Shown: positions 8,493-16,315, counted from the stretch's first letter. The stretch is DNA of 64,000 nt from Bacillus sp. THAF10 (GCF_009363695.1 NZ_CP045403.1:3916501-3980500); one strand, 5' to 3'. Notes: a model not told the origin generated them from the sequence alone. Translations and numbers: made by a program.

Positions 8493-8972
8493 CTACTCCT
8501 TTAACTCACTGGCTGCTACATAACCCATATAGGCATTTTTTATTGTAGAAAAATGTTCGGATACCTCTAATCTTAATTGACAAGCAGGGCACGACACCTC
8601 TCCCCTCCCAATCTCTTGGACAGAAAAAATTTCGTGGCAACGGCTACAGAAAACCGTTTTCTCTTTAGCAACAGTAGTGATATACTGCACTTCACCTGAT
8701 GTAAGCCCAATACCTCTTAAGCTCGGTCTCAATATAGAGATTGCTTGCTGATTCAAAGCTATATAAAAATAGGTGCCAACCTTTTGAAGTTTGATAACAT
8801 CAACTAATTCTAATGGCTTTTCGTCACAATATACCCACTGCTCAAAGGGACTATTTGTTCTTTTTAACGCATCTATTATTTTTAGAAGCAATGGATCATT
8901 ATTATCTTTTGCTATCAGAATATACTTTCTTTTTCCAGGTACAAAAACAGGAGAAGTAAAAACATCTTTCAT
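8493..8972 (-). CDS. DmmA-like small subunit of a heme-dependent N-demethylase
   Basis: A 159-residue protein with an alpha/beta N-terminus and a C-terminal zinc-ribbon-like domain holding two CxxC pairs (CSRC near residue 109 and CPAC near 131). This pattern matches DmmA-like C-terminal domains, which accompany DUF3445 N-demethylase subunits in dimethylamine monooxygenase loci. Its start overlaps the end of the upstream gene by 4 bases and the downstream reductase starts 7 bases after it. Family knowledge suggests a structural or electron-transfer subunit; the precise role is not known. Confidence 0.7.
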   Translation of the reverse strand: MKDVFTSPVFVPGKRKYILIAKDNNDPLLLKIIDALKRTNSPFEQWVYCDEKPLELVDVIKLQKVGTYFYIALNQQAISILRPSLRGIGLTSGEVQYITTVAKEKTVFCSRCHEIFSVQEIGRGEVSCPACQLRLEVSEHFSTIKNAYMGYVAASELKE

Positions 8973-9907
8973 CCTTTTCTCTCCATGTATTTTTCTAAAT
9001 AAGCTAAAACACTATCTCGGTATAATGAAATCCCCTTATATTCTGCTATGCTTGCTGGTAGTTCTTTTATGATTTGATAGAATTGTCGATGCCAGGCCGG
9101 ATTAGCGATTAGCTTTTCTAGAGAAAGCAAGTGCGTGTGGATGGTGAAAAGGATAGAATGCGTGCCCGGTAATCGAAATAACTTCTGTACCTCCACTCTT
9201 ACATGTACAAGGTGCCCGGCATTGTCAGCTGTCACTTGTCCTCGCAATTTTCCCCATTCTGCAAATGTCTCTAAAGAGGTATCCAGCCTGTTCCCTGCCA
9301 TTAGCGACCAGTTCTTTCGCCACCAAGGATTACCTGCCTCAAGCTTTAACAAAAACCTCAGTATTCGCTCATCCAGACCTTCCTCTTTAAAGCCAGGTAT
9401 CGGAAAGTGCAGGTCTCTAAAGCTCATACCATGGTTGAAGGCAATCGACCAATTCGCCGGAAAGCAAAGTTGCCCGGCATCTAGGAACAGATCGCTGTCC
9501 TTTTGTAGCATGAGAATGAGGTCCTCCTGTACGTGCCTGCCAATAAAATTAAGCGGATGCTCCATTTCCGAGTCATCACCAAAGCAGAACGTCACCTTTT
9601 CATCTAATATTTTATTCTCAAATGTCCATATATCCCCTTCCTTTTTGATAGAAAAATGGGCAGGGTAAAAAGTGGTAAGATGTTCTATCACCAATTCTAA
9701 CGCTTCCCATTGCGCTTGTTTGGTATGCGGAAAGGCATGAAAACAGCGGCTGGTATGGTGTTGCAATAATGATCTTTTTAGCTCTATTTCTTTTTGATAG
9801 TTATCGGTGATTTCTACACTTGAGGGAGGATTCAATGGAATGGAGTTATTAGAATATCTATAAGTGTCGCTTGTAAACGGGTATGGAAAACTCGCTAGCT
9901 CTTTCAG
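8969..9907 (-). CDS. Heme-dependent oxidative N-demethylase alpha subunit (DUF3445), probable CTG start
   Basis: The catalytic, heme-binding subunit of a secondary-amine (dimethylamine-type) monooxygenase, which demethylates its amine to a primary amine plus formaldehyde. The family-typical core is present (NWSIAFNHGMSFRDLHFPIP and AGNRLDTSLETFAEW). The first in-frame TTG/ATG/GTG is at 9835, but no ribosome site precedes it and it would cut off KELASFPYPFTSDTYRYSNN, which looks like the conserved family N-terminus. Reading back in frame there is no stop until 9914-9916. AGAGGTG lies 7 bases before an in-frame CTG at 9907, so I take CTG as the start (312 residues). First gene of the operon with the small subunit and reductase. 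Confidence 0.75.
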   Translation of the reverse strand: MKELASFPYPFTSDTYRYSNNSIPLNPPSSVEITDNYQKEIELKRSLLQHHTSRCFHAFPHTKQAQWEALELVIEHLTTFYPAHFSIKKEGDIWTFENKILDEKVTFCFGDDSEMEHPLNFIGRHVQEDLILMLQKDSDLFLDAGQLCFPANWSIAFNHGMSFRDLHFPIPGFKEEGLDERILRFLLKLEAGNPWWRKNWSLMAGNRLDTSLETFAEWGKLRGQVTADNAGHLVHVRVEVQKLFRLPGTHSILFTIHTHLLSLEKLIANPAWHRQFYQIIKELPASIAEYKGISLYRDSVLAYLEKYMERKG

Positions 9908-9961
9908 GTTACTTCACCTCTTTTTTCAGAAAAATTAGATAGTTCAATTGTAAAACAGAAA

Positions 9962-9990
9962 GAGCCTGACAGCAAATGGCTATCAGGCTC
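9962..9990 (-). terminator. Terminator of the alpha/beta hydrolase gene
   Basis: GAGCCTGA and TCAGGCTC arms with AGC/GCT inside. TTTCTGTTTT follows on the minus strand. It lies beyond the family A repeat, so the repeat would be part of the hydrolase 3' UTR. Confidence 0.7.
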
Positions 9991-10000
9991 ATTAAACACC

Positions 10001-10095
10001 GTTGTAGATTTCTGAATATGGCTCCGCGTCCTGAGCCTCCTCAGGCTTTGCGCCTGGGGGTCTCCAGTCAATGGATTTCGCCAATCTACAGCTGG
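10001..10095. repeat. Dispersed repeat with inverted ends, family A copy 2
   Basis: Ends GTTGTAGATT and CAATCTACAGC are near-perfect inverted repeats. The interior shares GGCTCCGCGTCCTGAG, GAGCCTCCTCAGGCT and the CTGGGGGTCTCCAGTCAAT block with copy 1 (5199) or copy 3 (26842). It lies between a stop codon and its terminator. Confidence 0.75.
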
Positions 10096-10138
10096 AAAAC
10101 TTTTTTTATCTTTTCAACATCTTTCACAATGCCCTCTT

Positions 10139-10942
10139 CTAAAGTGACTTTATAAAATTCGCAACTTCCTTGTTAAAAGCTTCCACTTCTTCTAGGAAAG
10201 GACAGTGACAGCTGTTTTCAAAAAGAACGAGCTTGCTATTTTTTATGGAGTCATGAAGGTGCTCTCCGGCAGCGATTGGAATCAGCTTCTCCTCTTTGCC
10301 AAAGCAGAGTAACGTTGGCGTGGTAAGGCTAGGGAATACGGAACGATAGTCGACGATGGATTGATCAAATAAAATGGCGCTCGCTACACCTGCCGGAGGC
10401 TTTGTGGTCTCCTCTAACATCCATTTCATGTCGTCAGCACTAACATCATCCTTAAACATTAACGGAATAAATCCCTTCAAAAACTCCTCACGATTATCCT
10501 GAACCTCGCGCATAAAATGAGTCAAGGTAGCAAGGTCAAAGGCACCAATTTCAAAGTCAGGCCACTTGAAATCAGAGGCTAACTCATCCACAATGACGGT
10601 CCCTTTGACATTTTCTTCACCAAACTGATTTAAATACTCCCAAATCACAAAGGCCCCCATCGACCAGCCAACCAACACCACGTCCATGAGTGCCAACTTT
10701 TGAATAAAGCTGTGAAGGTCTTTGGCATAGGTGGCGATAGTATGTCCTTCCTGAACCTTCGAAGAGTCCCCATGCCCCCTTAAATCGACAGTGATGGCGC
10801 GAAAATCCTTACTGAAGTATGGTAGCTGTTCTTTAAAAAATTTCCTACTCATCCAGACACCGTGGATAAAAAGAACAGGCGTGCCATCTCCATGATCATC
10901 ATAAACTAGCTCAACACCTGAACTAACTTCTATTTTCGGCAT
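10139..10942 (-). CDS. Alpha/beta hydrolase (non-heme peroxidase/esterase type)
   Basis: A 267-residue single-domain alpha/beta hydrolase. It has the oxyanion HGVW motif near residue 28, the nucleophile elbow GWSMGAF near 95-101, and a late histidine (NSCHCPFLEE) near 246. The catalytic acid is probably the aspartate/glutamate near 220. No signal peptide, so it is cytoplasmic; the substrate cannot be told. Its ribosome site GGAAAGGGGG is 8 bases from the ATG but forms the right arm of an 11-bp hairpin, so translation may be controlled. It follows the oxidoreductase/VOC genes on the same strand and may be read with them. Confidence 0.85.
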   Translation of the reverse strand: MPKIEVSSGVELVYDDHGDGTPVLFIHGVWMSRKFFKEQLPYFSKDFRAITVDLRGHGDSSKVQEGHTIATYAKDLHSFIQKLALMDVVLVGWSMGAFVIWEYLNQFGEENVKGTVIVDELASDFKWPDFEIGAFDLATLTHFMREVQDNREEFLKGFIPLMFKDDVSADDMKWMLEETTKPPAGVASAILFDQSIVDYRSVFPSLTTPTLLCFGKEEKLIPIAAGEHLHDSIKNSKLVLFENSCHCPFLEEVEAFNKEVANFIKSL

Positions 10943-10949
10943 ATAAAAG

Positions 10950-10998
10950 TCCCCCTTTCCTTTACTGCTCTATGACAGTATATTTTCGGAAAGGGGGA
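10950..10998 (-). promoter_or_regulatory. Hairpin hiding the hydrolase ribosome-binding site
   Basis: On the minus strand TCCCCCTTTCC pairs perfectly with GGAAAGGGGGA across a 27-base loop. The whole Shine-Dalgarno of the hydrolase lies in the right arm. There is no T-run, so it is not a normal terminator. Confidence 0.6.
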
Positions 10999-11035
10999 TT
11001 TATTTCACTTGTTACACCAGGATTGTCAACTCCGA

Positions 11036-12013
11036 TTACATTTTCACGATTATTTTCCCGCGAACATGCCTGCCTTGGAGTGCTTTTAGCCCCTCCACTA
11101 AGCTTTCACGCTCAATTACATTCGATATTAAAGTGTTAAGCTTGTTTTCTTGGACCAGTTCCATTAACTTCTCTGCCATAAAAGCGAGATTTCTGATTGC
11201 CCTCTCGTCCTTACTAGCATGAGCCGCGCCTAATGCTACCTCATGGATGGATGGGGATAAGGAAAATGGTTTTACATTAGATAAATCTGGTGCTCCTGCA
11301 ATGTATGCGAGATGCCCGGAGAATGCTAGACGATTTACATCCTCCGTCGCTACTTCGCGCCCAACAGTATTTAAAATCAGGTCCGCACCTCTCCCATTTG
11401 TTTCTGCCAAAATACGTTCTGTTACATCTTCTTTGTGATAATCTATGGCTACATCTGCTCCTAAATTTTTTACCCATTCGTGGTTTTCACTTGAGGCTGT
11501 TGTAAACACATGTAAGCCTTGGAGCTTTGCTAGTTGAATGGCAAAGCCACCAACTCCTCCAGCACCAGCATGAATTAAAATATTTTGTTTATGCGTGGTA
11601 TTTAACTTTTGTACTACCGCTTCATATGCCGTCATTCCTGCGCAAAGGATGGCCGCAGCATCTTCAAGGGATACACCATCTGGAATGAGGGCTGTTGCTC
11701 TAGCGTCAACCGCAGCAAACTCCGCGAATGCACCTTTTTGGGAAAGGTTTGTATGAACGGCTACGCGATCTCCAGCCTTAAAGTCTACTACGTCCTGCCC
11801 GATTTCAACCACTTCTCCTGCAAGGTCCACTCCAACGATATGTGGATAGGACCAGGCAGGATTTCCATTGATCGCAACCTTATAATCAACAGGGTTTAAA
11901 GCAACAGCCTTTACTTTTACAAGTAGTTCTCCCGCTTCTGGCATCGGTGTATCGATTTCTCCCCAAACAAGATTATCTAAGCTTCCTGCTTTTGTTAGTA
12001 GCCATGCATTCAT
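11036..12013 (-). CDS. Zinc-independent quinone/alcohol dehydrogenase-like oxidoreductase (MDR family)
   Basis: A 325-residue medium-chain reductase. The GroES-like N-terminus carries ALNPVDYKVAINGNPAWSYP, typical of quinone-oxidoreductase-type members that lack catalytic zinc. The Rossmann domain has HAGAGGVGGFAIQLAK near residues 148-163 for NADPH. Start taken at the ATG 8 bases after TGGAG; earlier ATG and TTG codons sit inside that site. It lies 19 bases after the VOC gene, divergent from an HxlR regulator. HxlR regulators often control quinone or aldehyde stress genes, so detoxification is likely. Confidence 0.85.
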   Translation of the reverse strand: MNAWLLTKAGSLDNLVWGEIDTPMPEAGELLVKVKAVALNPVDYKVAINGNPAWSYPHIVGVDLAGEVVEIGQDVVDFKAGDRVAVHTNLSQKGAFAEFAAVDARATALIPDGVSLEDAAAILCAGMTAYEAVVQKLNTTHKQNILIHAGAGGVGGFAIQLAKLQGLHVFTTASSENHEWVKNLGADVAIDYHKEDVTERILAETNGRGADLILNTVGREVATEDVNRLAFSGHLAYIAGAPDLSNVKPFSLSPSIHEVALGAAHASKDERAIRNLAFMAEKLMELVQENKLNTLISNVIERESLVEGLKALQGRHVRGKIIVKM

Positions 12014-12032
12014 TTTTTTCATCTCCAAAAAA

Positions 12033-12524
12033 TTAATATGCTCCCTCAGAATAGGTTAATTCATAAGAATGAGAGTAAATTTCGACTAAATTCCCAAATG
12101 GGTCCTCGCAATATACCATGCGGAACGGCTTATCACCTGGGTAATATTCGCGAATTGGCATACGTTGTTTTCCGCCATGCTCGACAATTTTCTTTGCTAG
12201 ACCCTCTATGTCAGAGTCTTGGACACAATAATGAAAGATTCCTGTCTTCCAGTATTCAAAATTGTTTTTCGGTTTTTCATTGTTTGGAAACTCAAACAGC
12301 TCGACGCCTATTTTGTCACCTGTAGATAAATGGGCGATTCGGAACTTACCCCAGCCCTCACCAAACACATCTGTACACATCACACCAATTGGAGAATCAT
12401 CCTCCACCACTTCTGCTGGTTCCATGATTACATACCAGCCCATTACTTCTGTGTAAAACTTGACTGCATCTTCTAAATTTGGAACAGATAAACCAATATG
12501 TGAAAAAGTTCGTGGATATCGCAT
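12033..12524 (-). CDS. VOC (glyoxalase/dioxygenase-fold) family protein
   Basis: A 163-residue protein with paired beta-alpha-beta-beta-beta modules of the vicinal oxygen chelate fold. It starts HIGLSVPNLEDAVKFYTEVMGW, and the C-terminal module ends VYCEDPFGNLVEIYSHSYEL. Candidate metal ligands are the first His, an acidic residue in VELFEF, FHYCVQD His and the final Glu. Family members act as glyoxalases, dioxygenases or resistance proteins; the exact reaction is not visible. First gene of the operon with the oxidoreductase and divergent from hxlR. Confidence 0.85.
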   Translation of the reverse strand: MRYPRTFSHIGLSVPNLEDAVKFYTEVMGWYVIMEPAEVVEDDSPIGVMCTDVFGEGWGKFRIAHLSTGDKIGVELFEFPNNEKPKNNFEYWKTGIFHYCVQDSDIEGLAKKIVEHGGKQRMPIREYYPGDKPFRMVYCEDPFGNLVEIYSHSYELTYSEGAY

Positions 12525-12591
12525 AAAAAATTCCTCCTAATACTTTTTATTTGCTACTAGTGTTAGGGTAAAATAATATTATTATGAATGG

Positions 12592-12603
12592 AAGTACGTA
12601 CTT
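12592..12603. promoter_or_regulatory. Palindrome AAGTACGTACTT, candidate HxlR operator
   Basis: A perfect 12-bp palindrome in the 101-bp gap between the divergent VOC and hxlR genes. HxlR regulators bind TACT...AGTA-like palindromes in the divergent intergenic region, and AAGTAACTAC nearby could be a further half-site. The role is inferred. Confidence 0.5.
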
Positions 12604-12625
12604 TTAAGTAACTACAAAAGGGGCG

Positions 12626-12949
12626 ATGTTTCACGTGAAACCGACAAATTTCCCGGTAAACCGGGCGTTAGACGTAATTGGTGGTAAGTGGCGACCTCAA
12701 GTATATTGCGCGCTTGAAAATGGACCAAAGCGATTTTCTGAATTAGAAAGAGAAATTCCAGAGATAAATCGGAAAGTTTTAACAGATCAGTTACGGGATT
12801 TAGAACAGCTAGGCATGGTGAAACGAACAGAATACCCTGGAAAAACATTGCATGTTGAGTATGAGCTTACAGAAGCCGCCATGACCCTGCAACCAACCAT
12901 GAAATCCTTATGCAAATGGGGAACAGAAAGCTGTTCGGATGAGCAATAA
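12626..12949 (+). CDS. HxlR-family winged-helix regulator
   Basis: A 107-residue HxlR/DUF24 regulator: ALDVIGGKWRPQVYCALENG, then RFSELEREIPEINRKVLTDQLRDLEQLGMV (recognition helix and wing) and YELTEAAMTLQP. It probably senses quinones, aldehydes or thiol stress and controls the divergent VOC-oxidoreductase genes. The AGGGG site is only 2 bases from the ATG but 11 from an in-frame GTG (12635); the true start may be either. One cysteine (EC...CS pair near the C-terminus) could be a redox sensor. The first six codons coincide with a near-perfect parS site. Confidence 0.88.
   Translation: MFHVKPTNFPVNRALDVIGGKWRPQVYCALENGPKRFSELEREIPEINRKVLTDQLRDLEQLGMVKRTEYPGKTLHVEYELTEAAMTLQPTMKSLCKWGTESCSDEQ
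12627..12642. promoter_or_regulatory. parS: Near-perfect chromosomal parS site (ParB/Spo0J)
   Basis: TGTTTCACGTGAAACC matches the Bacillus parS consensus TGTTNCACGTGAAACA at 15 of 16 positions, with a perfect 14-bp palindrome GTTTCACGTGAAAC. It lies within the first codons of the HxlR gene. parS sites often lie inside ORFs near oriC. Confidence 0.85.
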
Positions 12950-12952
12950 AAA

Positions 12953-12990
12953 GACTGTCAGAGAAAATAATTCTGACAGTCTTTCTTCTT
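12953..12990. terminator. Bidirectional terminator between hxlR and katE
   Basis: GACTGTCAGA and TCTGACAGTC form a perfect 10-bp stem between the convergent genes. TTTCTTCTTTC follows on the plus strand and a T-rich stretch on the minus strand. Confidence 0.85.
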
Positions 12991-12992
12991 TC

Positions 12993-15035
12993 TTACCCGA
13001 CGTCCCTACTCCAGAAGCGATGAGCTGCTACTGCTTCTGAGAATTTTGGCACAAAGCCTTCAGTAGTGTCTTCCGTGATCACTCCTGCTGCACCTTGCAG
13101 TTCAAGGTTCTCCAGCCACTGCACGCCATCATGCGTAGCTCCAATTGGCTTATAGTGGTCAAAGGCTTCTTGTACAAAGTAAGTGGTTTCCCTGTCAAAC
13201 TTTTTATCGGTTGCCTTTCCTCCAACCACATAGAGCGCATCAAAAAGTACCGAATCACAGGTTAAAAAGGTGTGGTCGACTTCCAATTCCATCCCACCAA
13301 TACCCGTTACTGTTCCAAGCTTGGAGCTAATTAGCTCAGGTTGCAGTCCTTCTGCTTTTAGCCCTTCTAAAATCGGGGAAACTTCCTTACAGTTATACTC
13401 GTTGGCAATAATCACGCCAACCTTCCTTGTCGCTGCTAATTTATTCGTATTTTCCTGACTGAGTGCTGGAGAAGATTTAGTCACGTTGGAAGCTTGCACA
13501 TTCGGTGTGGTTGCACCGATAGCCTCTGCTACTTCCTGGGCTAGATCTAAGCTGACATTTGCAAACATATCGACTACCTGCTGTTGAACGGATTTACTCT
13601 TTACCTTTCCTAACTCAAAGCTAAAGGCAGATTTGATATGTTCTTTTTCAGGCTGGCTCATGCTATTCCAGAACAAGGTTGCCTGAGAGAAATGGTCCTT
13701 AAAGCTGTCACTACGGCTTCTCACCTTTCTCCCTTCCACTTTTTCCTGGTAGTGAACATAGCCGCCCTCCTCTTCACTAGCAGGTGCGGGGGTGTTAGAA
13801 GCTAATGAGTTCTTATGATAGCTAACAGGCCCCTTGTTTATCGTTTGCCGGCCATAGCCATCACGTTGGTTGTTGTGGAAAGGACAAACAGGTCTGTTAA
13901 TTGGCAGTTCGTGAAAATTAGGACCACCAAGACGAATTAATTGTGTGTCTGTATAGGAAAATAACCGGCCCTGAAGTAGCGGGTCATTGGAGAAATCAAT
14001 GCCCGGCACGACATGCCCTGGGTGGAATGCAACTTGTTCTGTTTCTGCAAACACATTGTCCACATTGCGGTTCAAGGTCAATTTCCCAATGACTTTCACA
14101 GGAATGTCCTCTTCCGGCCATAGCTTTGTTGGATCTAAAATATCGAAATCGAATGCGAACTCGTCCTCTTCTGCTAAAAGCTGTACGCCAAGCTCGTATT
14201 CCGGATAATCACCATTGTCAATCGACTCCCAAAGGTCTCGGCGATGAAAATCGGGGTCTTTTCCGTTAATTTTTTGGGCCTCGTCCCAGACAAGAGAGTG
14301 GGTGCCGAGCACAGGTTTCCAGTGGAATTTCACAAAGTGAGCCTTGCCTTCCTTATTGACGAAACGGAAGGTGTGGACACCAAAGCCCTCCATCATTCTG
14401 AAGCTGCGGGGGATTGCCCGGTCAGACATCGTCCACATCACCATATGTGCAGATTCCTGATTGTTAGCGACAAAATCCCAAAACGTATCATGTGCCGACG
14501 CCGCTTGTGGCATCTCATTATGTGGCTCTGGTTTAAGGGCATGTACAAGGTCTGGGAACTTAATCGAATCCTGAATGAAGAATACAGGAATGTTGTTTCC
14601 GACAAGGTCATAGTTCCCTTCTTCTGTGTAAAATTTCGTGGCAAAACCGCGGGCATCTCGGACCGTTTCCGCAGACCCCCTAGACCCGGCAACCGTGGAA
14701 AAGCGTACAAAAACAGGTGTTTTAACGGCAGGGTCCTGCAGAAAACCTGCTTTTGTATACTCTGCCATTGATTCGTAAAGTTCAAATTCGCCATGTGCGG
14801 CAAAGCCTCTTGCATGAACAACTCGCTCTGGTATCCGCTCATGATCAAAGTGAGTCATTTTTTCTCTAAAGTGGAAATCCTCCATGAGTGTGGGTCCACG
14901 GTCTCCAGCCTTTAGGGAAAATTCGTCCTCTGAGACCTTGACTCCTTGGTTGGTGGTCATCGTTTTGTTTTCGTCGTCTGTACGGTACTGTTCTAGTTGC
15001 TCGTGCTTGCTTTGCTCATTCACTTTTTTACTCAA
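12993..15035 (-). CDS. katE: Large-subunit (clade 2) catalase KatE with C-terminal DJ-1/PfpI-like domain
   Basis: A 680-residue HPII-type catalase that breaks down hydrogen peroxide. Distal heme His is in RVVHARGFAAHG (H74), the Asn in GNNIPVFF, and the proximal Tyr in RLFSYTDTQ. The extra C-terminal ~150 residues (VGVIIANEYNCKEVSPILEG, then ALYVVGGKATDKK) form the flavodoxin/PfpI-like domain of large catalases. Length agrees with B. subtilis KatE. The start is TTG with AAAGGAG 12 bases upstream. A sigma-B-type promoter lies at 15101-15126. Single-gene unit. Confidence 0.95.
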   Translation of the reverse strand: MSKKVNEQSKHEQLEQYRTDDENKTMTTNQGVKVSEDEFSLKAGDRGPTLMEDFHFREKMTHFDHERIPERVVHARGFAAHGEFELYESMAEYTKAGFLQDPAVKTPVFVRFSTVAGSRGSAETVRDARGFATKFYTEEGNYDLVGNNIPVFFIQDSIKFPDLVHALKPEPHNEMPQAASAHDTFWDFVANNQESAHMVMWTMSDRAIPRSFRMMEGFGVHTFRFVNKEGKAHFVKFHWKPVLGTHSLVWDEAQKINGKDPDFHRRDLWESIDNGDYPEYELGVQLLAEEDEFAFDFDILDPTKLWPEEDIPVKVIGKLTLNRNVDNVFAETEQVAFHPGHVVPGIDFSNDPLLQGRLFSYTDTQLIRLGGPNFHELPINRPVCPFHNNQRDGYGRQTINKGPVSYHKNSLASNTPAPASEEEGGYVHYQEKVEGRKVRSRSDSFKDHFSQATLFWNSMSQPEKEHIKSAFSFELGKVKSKSVQQQVVDMFANVSLDLAQEVAEAIGATTPNVQASNVTKSSPALSQENTNKLAATRKVGVIIANEYNCKEVSPILEGLKAEGLQPELISSKLGTVTGIGGMELEVDHTFLTCDSVLFDALYVVGGKATDKKFDRETTYFVQEAFDHYKPIGATHDGVQWLENLELQGAAGVITEDTTEGFVPKFSEAVAAHRFWSRDVG

Positions 15036-15100
15036 TTCGCCATTCCACTCCTTTATGAGGTTATGTAATGCTTCTTGGAAAAAATAGCTACCTGTTTAGA

Positions 15101-15126
15101 GTACCCCATGTAGAGGAAGGGAAAAC
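15101..15126 (-). promoter_or_regulatory. Sigma-B-type promoter of katE
   Basis: On the minus strand GTTTTC, 14 bases, then GGGTAC. This is close to the sigma-B consensus GTTTAA-N12-15-GGGTAT and lies about 65 bp before the katE start. KatE is a known sigma-B stress gene in B. subtilis. Confidence 0.7.
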
Positions 15127-15216
15127 AAGAAAATTGGGGTTTTTTGGTACGAGAGGGAAAAGGGGGATATTGTCCTATATAGGGGGTTGTCCAGGTACGG
15201 TATTTCCAAAGTTTTG

Positions 15217-15321
15217 CGCTTTTGCTCGAAAGGTTGCCCCTTTATCTCGCAAGCTTCCTCCGTTACCTCCAAACCTTTTTAAAAATGCATCAAAGGTTCC
15301 CATTTATCTAGAAAGCTCACG
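15217..15321. repeat. Degenerate 21-bp-period array, five units
   Basis: Five units of exactly 21 bp begin at 15217, 15238, 15259, 15280 and 15301. Unit sequences are diverged but keep a C-rich start, a TTTATCTC-like centre and an AAAGGTT, CAAGCTT, AAACCTT or AAAGCTC word at the same place. The array lies 48 bp beyond the murQ operon terminator and contains no gene. Confidence 0.6.
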
Positions 15322-15368
15322 CGAACTAACCGTGATTGGTAGCTAGGGGTAACTTTTGCCTTCAATAA

Positions 15369-15394
15369 AAAAAGCCGCCCCCATAAAGAGGACG
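15369..15394 (-). terminator. Terminator of the mur operon
   Basis: On the minus strand GGTCGTCCTC and GGGGGCGGC pair with several G-U pairs, followed by TTTTTTT, just after the murQ stop. Confidence 0.75.
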
Positions 15395-15403
15395 ACCAAA
15401 AGA

Positions 15404-16315
15404 TTATTTACCCTTCGCAAGTGCGCGCACAGCCTTCGGAAAATGTCCGTTGCTGGCTTGAATAGCCTCCTCCGCCTCCCGAACACTAACTCCGTACAAA
15501 ATCATTAAGATGGCCACTCGTGTGTCCCCATTGGCCTTGAGGTTCATTTTTCGAGCAGTATCTTCATCTGCGCCTGTTATATCGCAAATAATAGAGATTG
15601 AACGGTTGCGAAGCTTTTCATTCGTAGCCTGGACGTTGACCATCAGGTTCTGATACACCTTCCCTAGTTTGATCATCACCGCGGTCGTAATCATATTAAG
15701 CACCATTTTTTGTGCGGTGCCTGCCTTAAGCCTTGTGGAGCCTGTTACCACTTCCGGACCGACTGGCACTTCAATTGGAAAGTCAGACAACTGGCATAAT
15801 TCAGAGCCGGTATTGCATGAGATTCCCACTGTCGGAATTCCAAGAGACTTCGCCTTTTTTATTGCTCCTAAAACATAAGGTGTTCTGCCGCTTGAAGCGA
15901 TACCAACCAAAACGTCCTGGCTCGTCAGCTGCCCAACCACCGCGTCCTCTCCAGCCTTCTCATCATCCTCGGCGTTTTCAATCGGATAGCGGATGGCTTG
16001 CTCTCCGCCTGCAATCAGTCCGTTCACAAGAGAGCCTGGCACTCCGAACGTTGGCGGGCATTCTGAGGCGTCTAACACGCCGAGCCTACCGCTTGTGCCT
16101 GCACCGATGTAAAAGAGCCTGCCACCCCCTTCTAGCGCTTTGGTGATGCGATCAATGGCTGCAGCAATTTGAGGAAGAGCTTTCTCTACCACAGAGGCAA
16201 CTTTTTTATCTTCTTGGTTCATAACCTGGATGATTTCCATGGTGGAGAAATCATGAAGGTTTTCAGAGTGTTGATTTTTCATTTCTGTTAAGTACGTTGG
16301 ATTCAGTTCGTTCAT
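15404..16315 (-). CDS. murQ: N-acetylmuramic acid 6-phosphate etherase MurQ
   Basis: A 303-residue SIS-domain etherase that splits MurNAc-6-phosphate into GlcNAc-6-phosphate and lactate in cell-wall recycling. Core motifs: FYIGAGTSGRLGVLDASECPP, GIASSGRTPYVLGAI and GSTRLKAGTAQKM. The C-terminal UBA-like helix (REAEEAIQASNGHFPKAVR) is typical. Start at the ATG 6 bases after AAAGGAGG; the TTG two codons upstream is too close to that site. Last gene of a six-gene muropeptide operon. Confidence 0.95.
   Translation of the reverse strand: MNELNPTYLTEMKNQHSENLHDFSTMEIIQVMNQEDKKVASVVEKALPQIAAAIDRITKALEGGGRLFYIGAGTSGRLGVLDASECPPTFGVPGSLVNGLIAGGEQAIRYPIENAEDDEKAGEDAVVGQLTSQDVLVGIASSGRTPYVLGAIKKAKSLGIPTVGISCNTGSELCQLSDFPIEVPVGPEVVTGSTRLKAGTAQKMVLNMITTAVMIKLGKVYQNLMVNVQATNEKLRNRSISIICDITGADEDTARKMNLKANGDTRVAILMILYGVSVREAEEAIQASNGHFPKAVRALAKGK

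Noticed and set aside
14244..14771. Long ORF opposite the catalase gene (175 residues)
   Set aside because: Antisense shadow of katE with no ribosome site and no family pattern. The same applies to the long ORF at 9135-9668 opposite the demethylase gene and 60831-61493 opposite ycsG.
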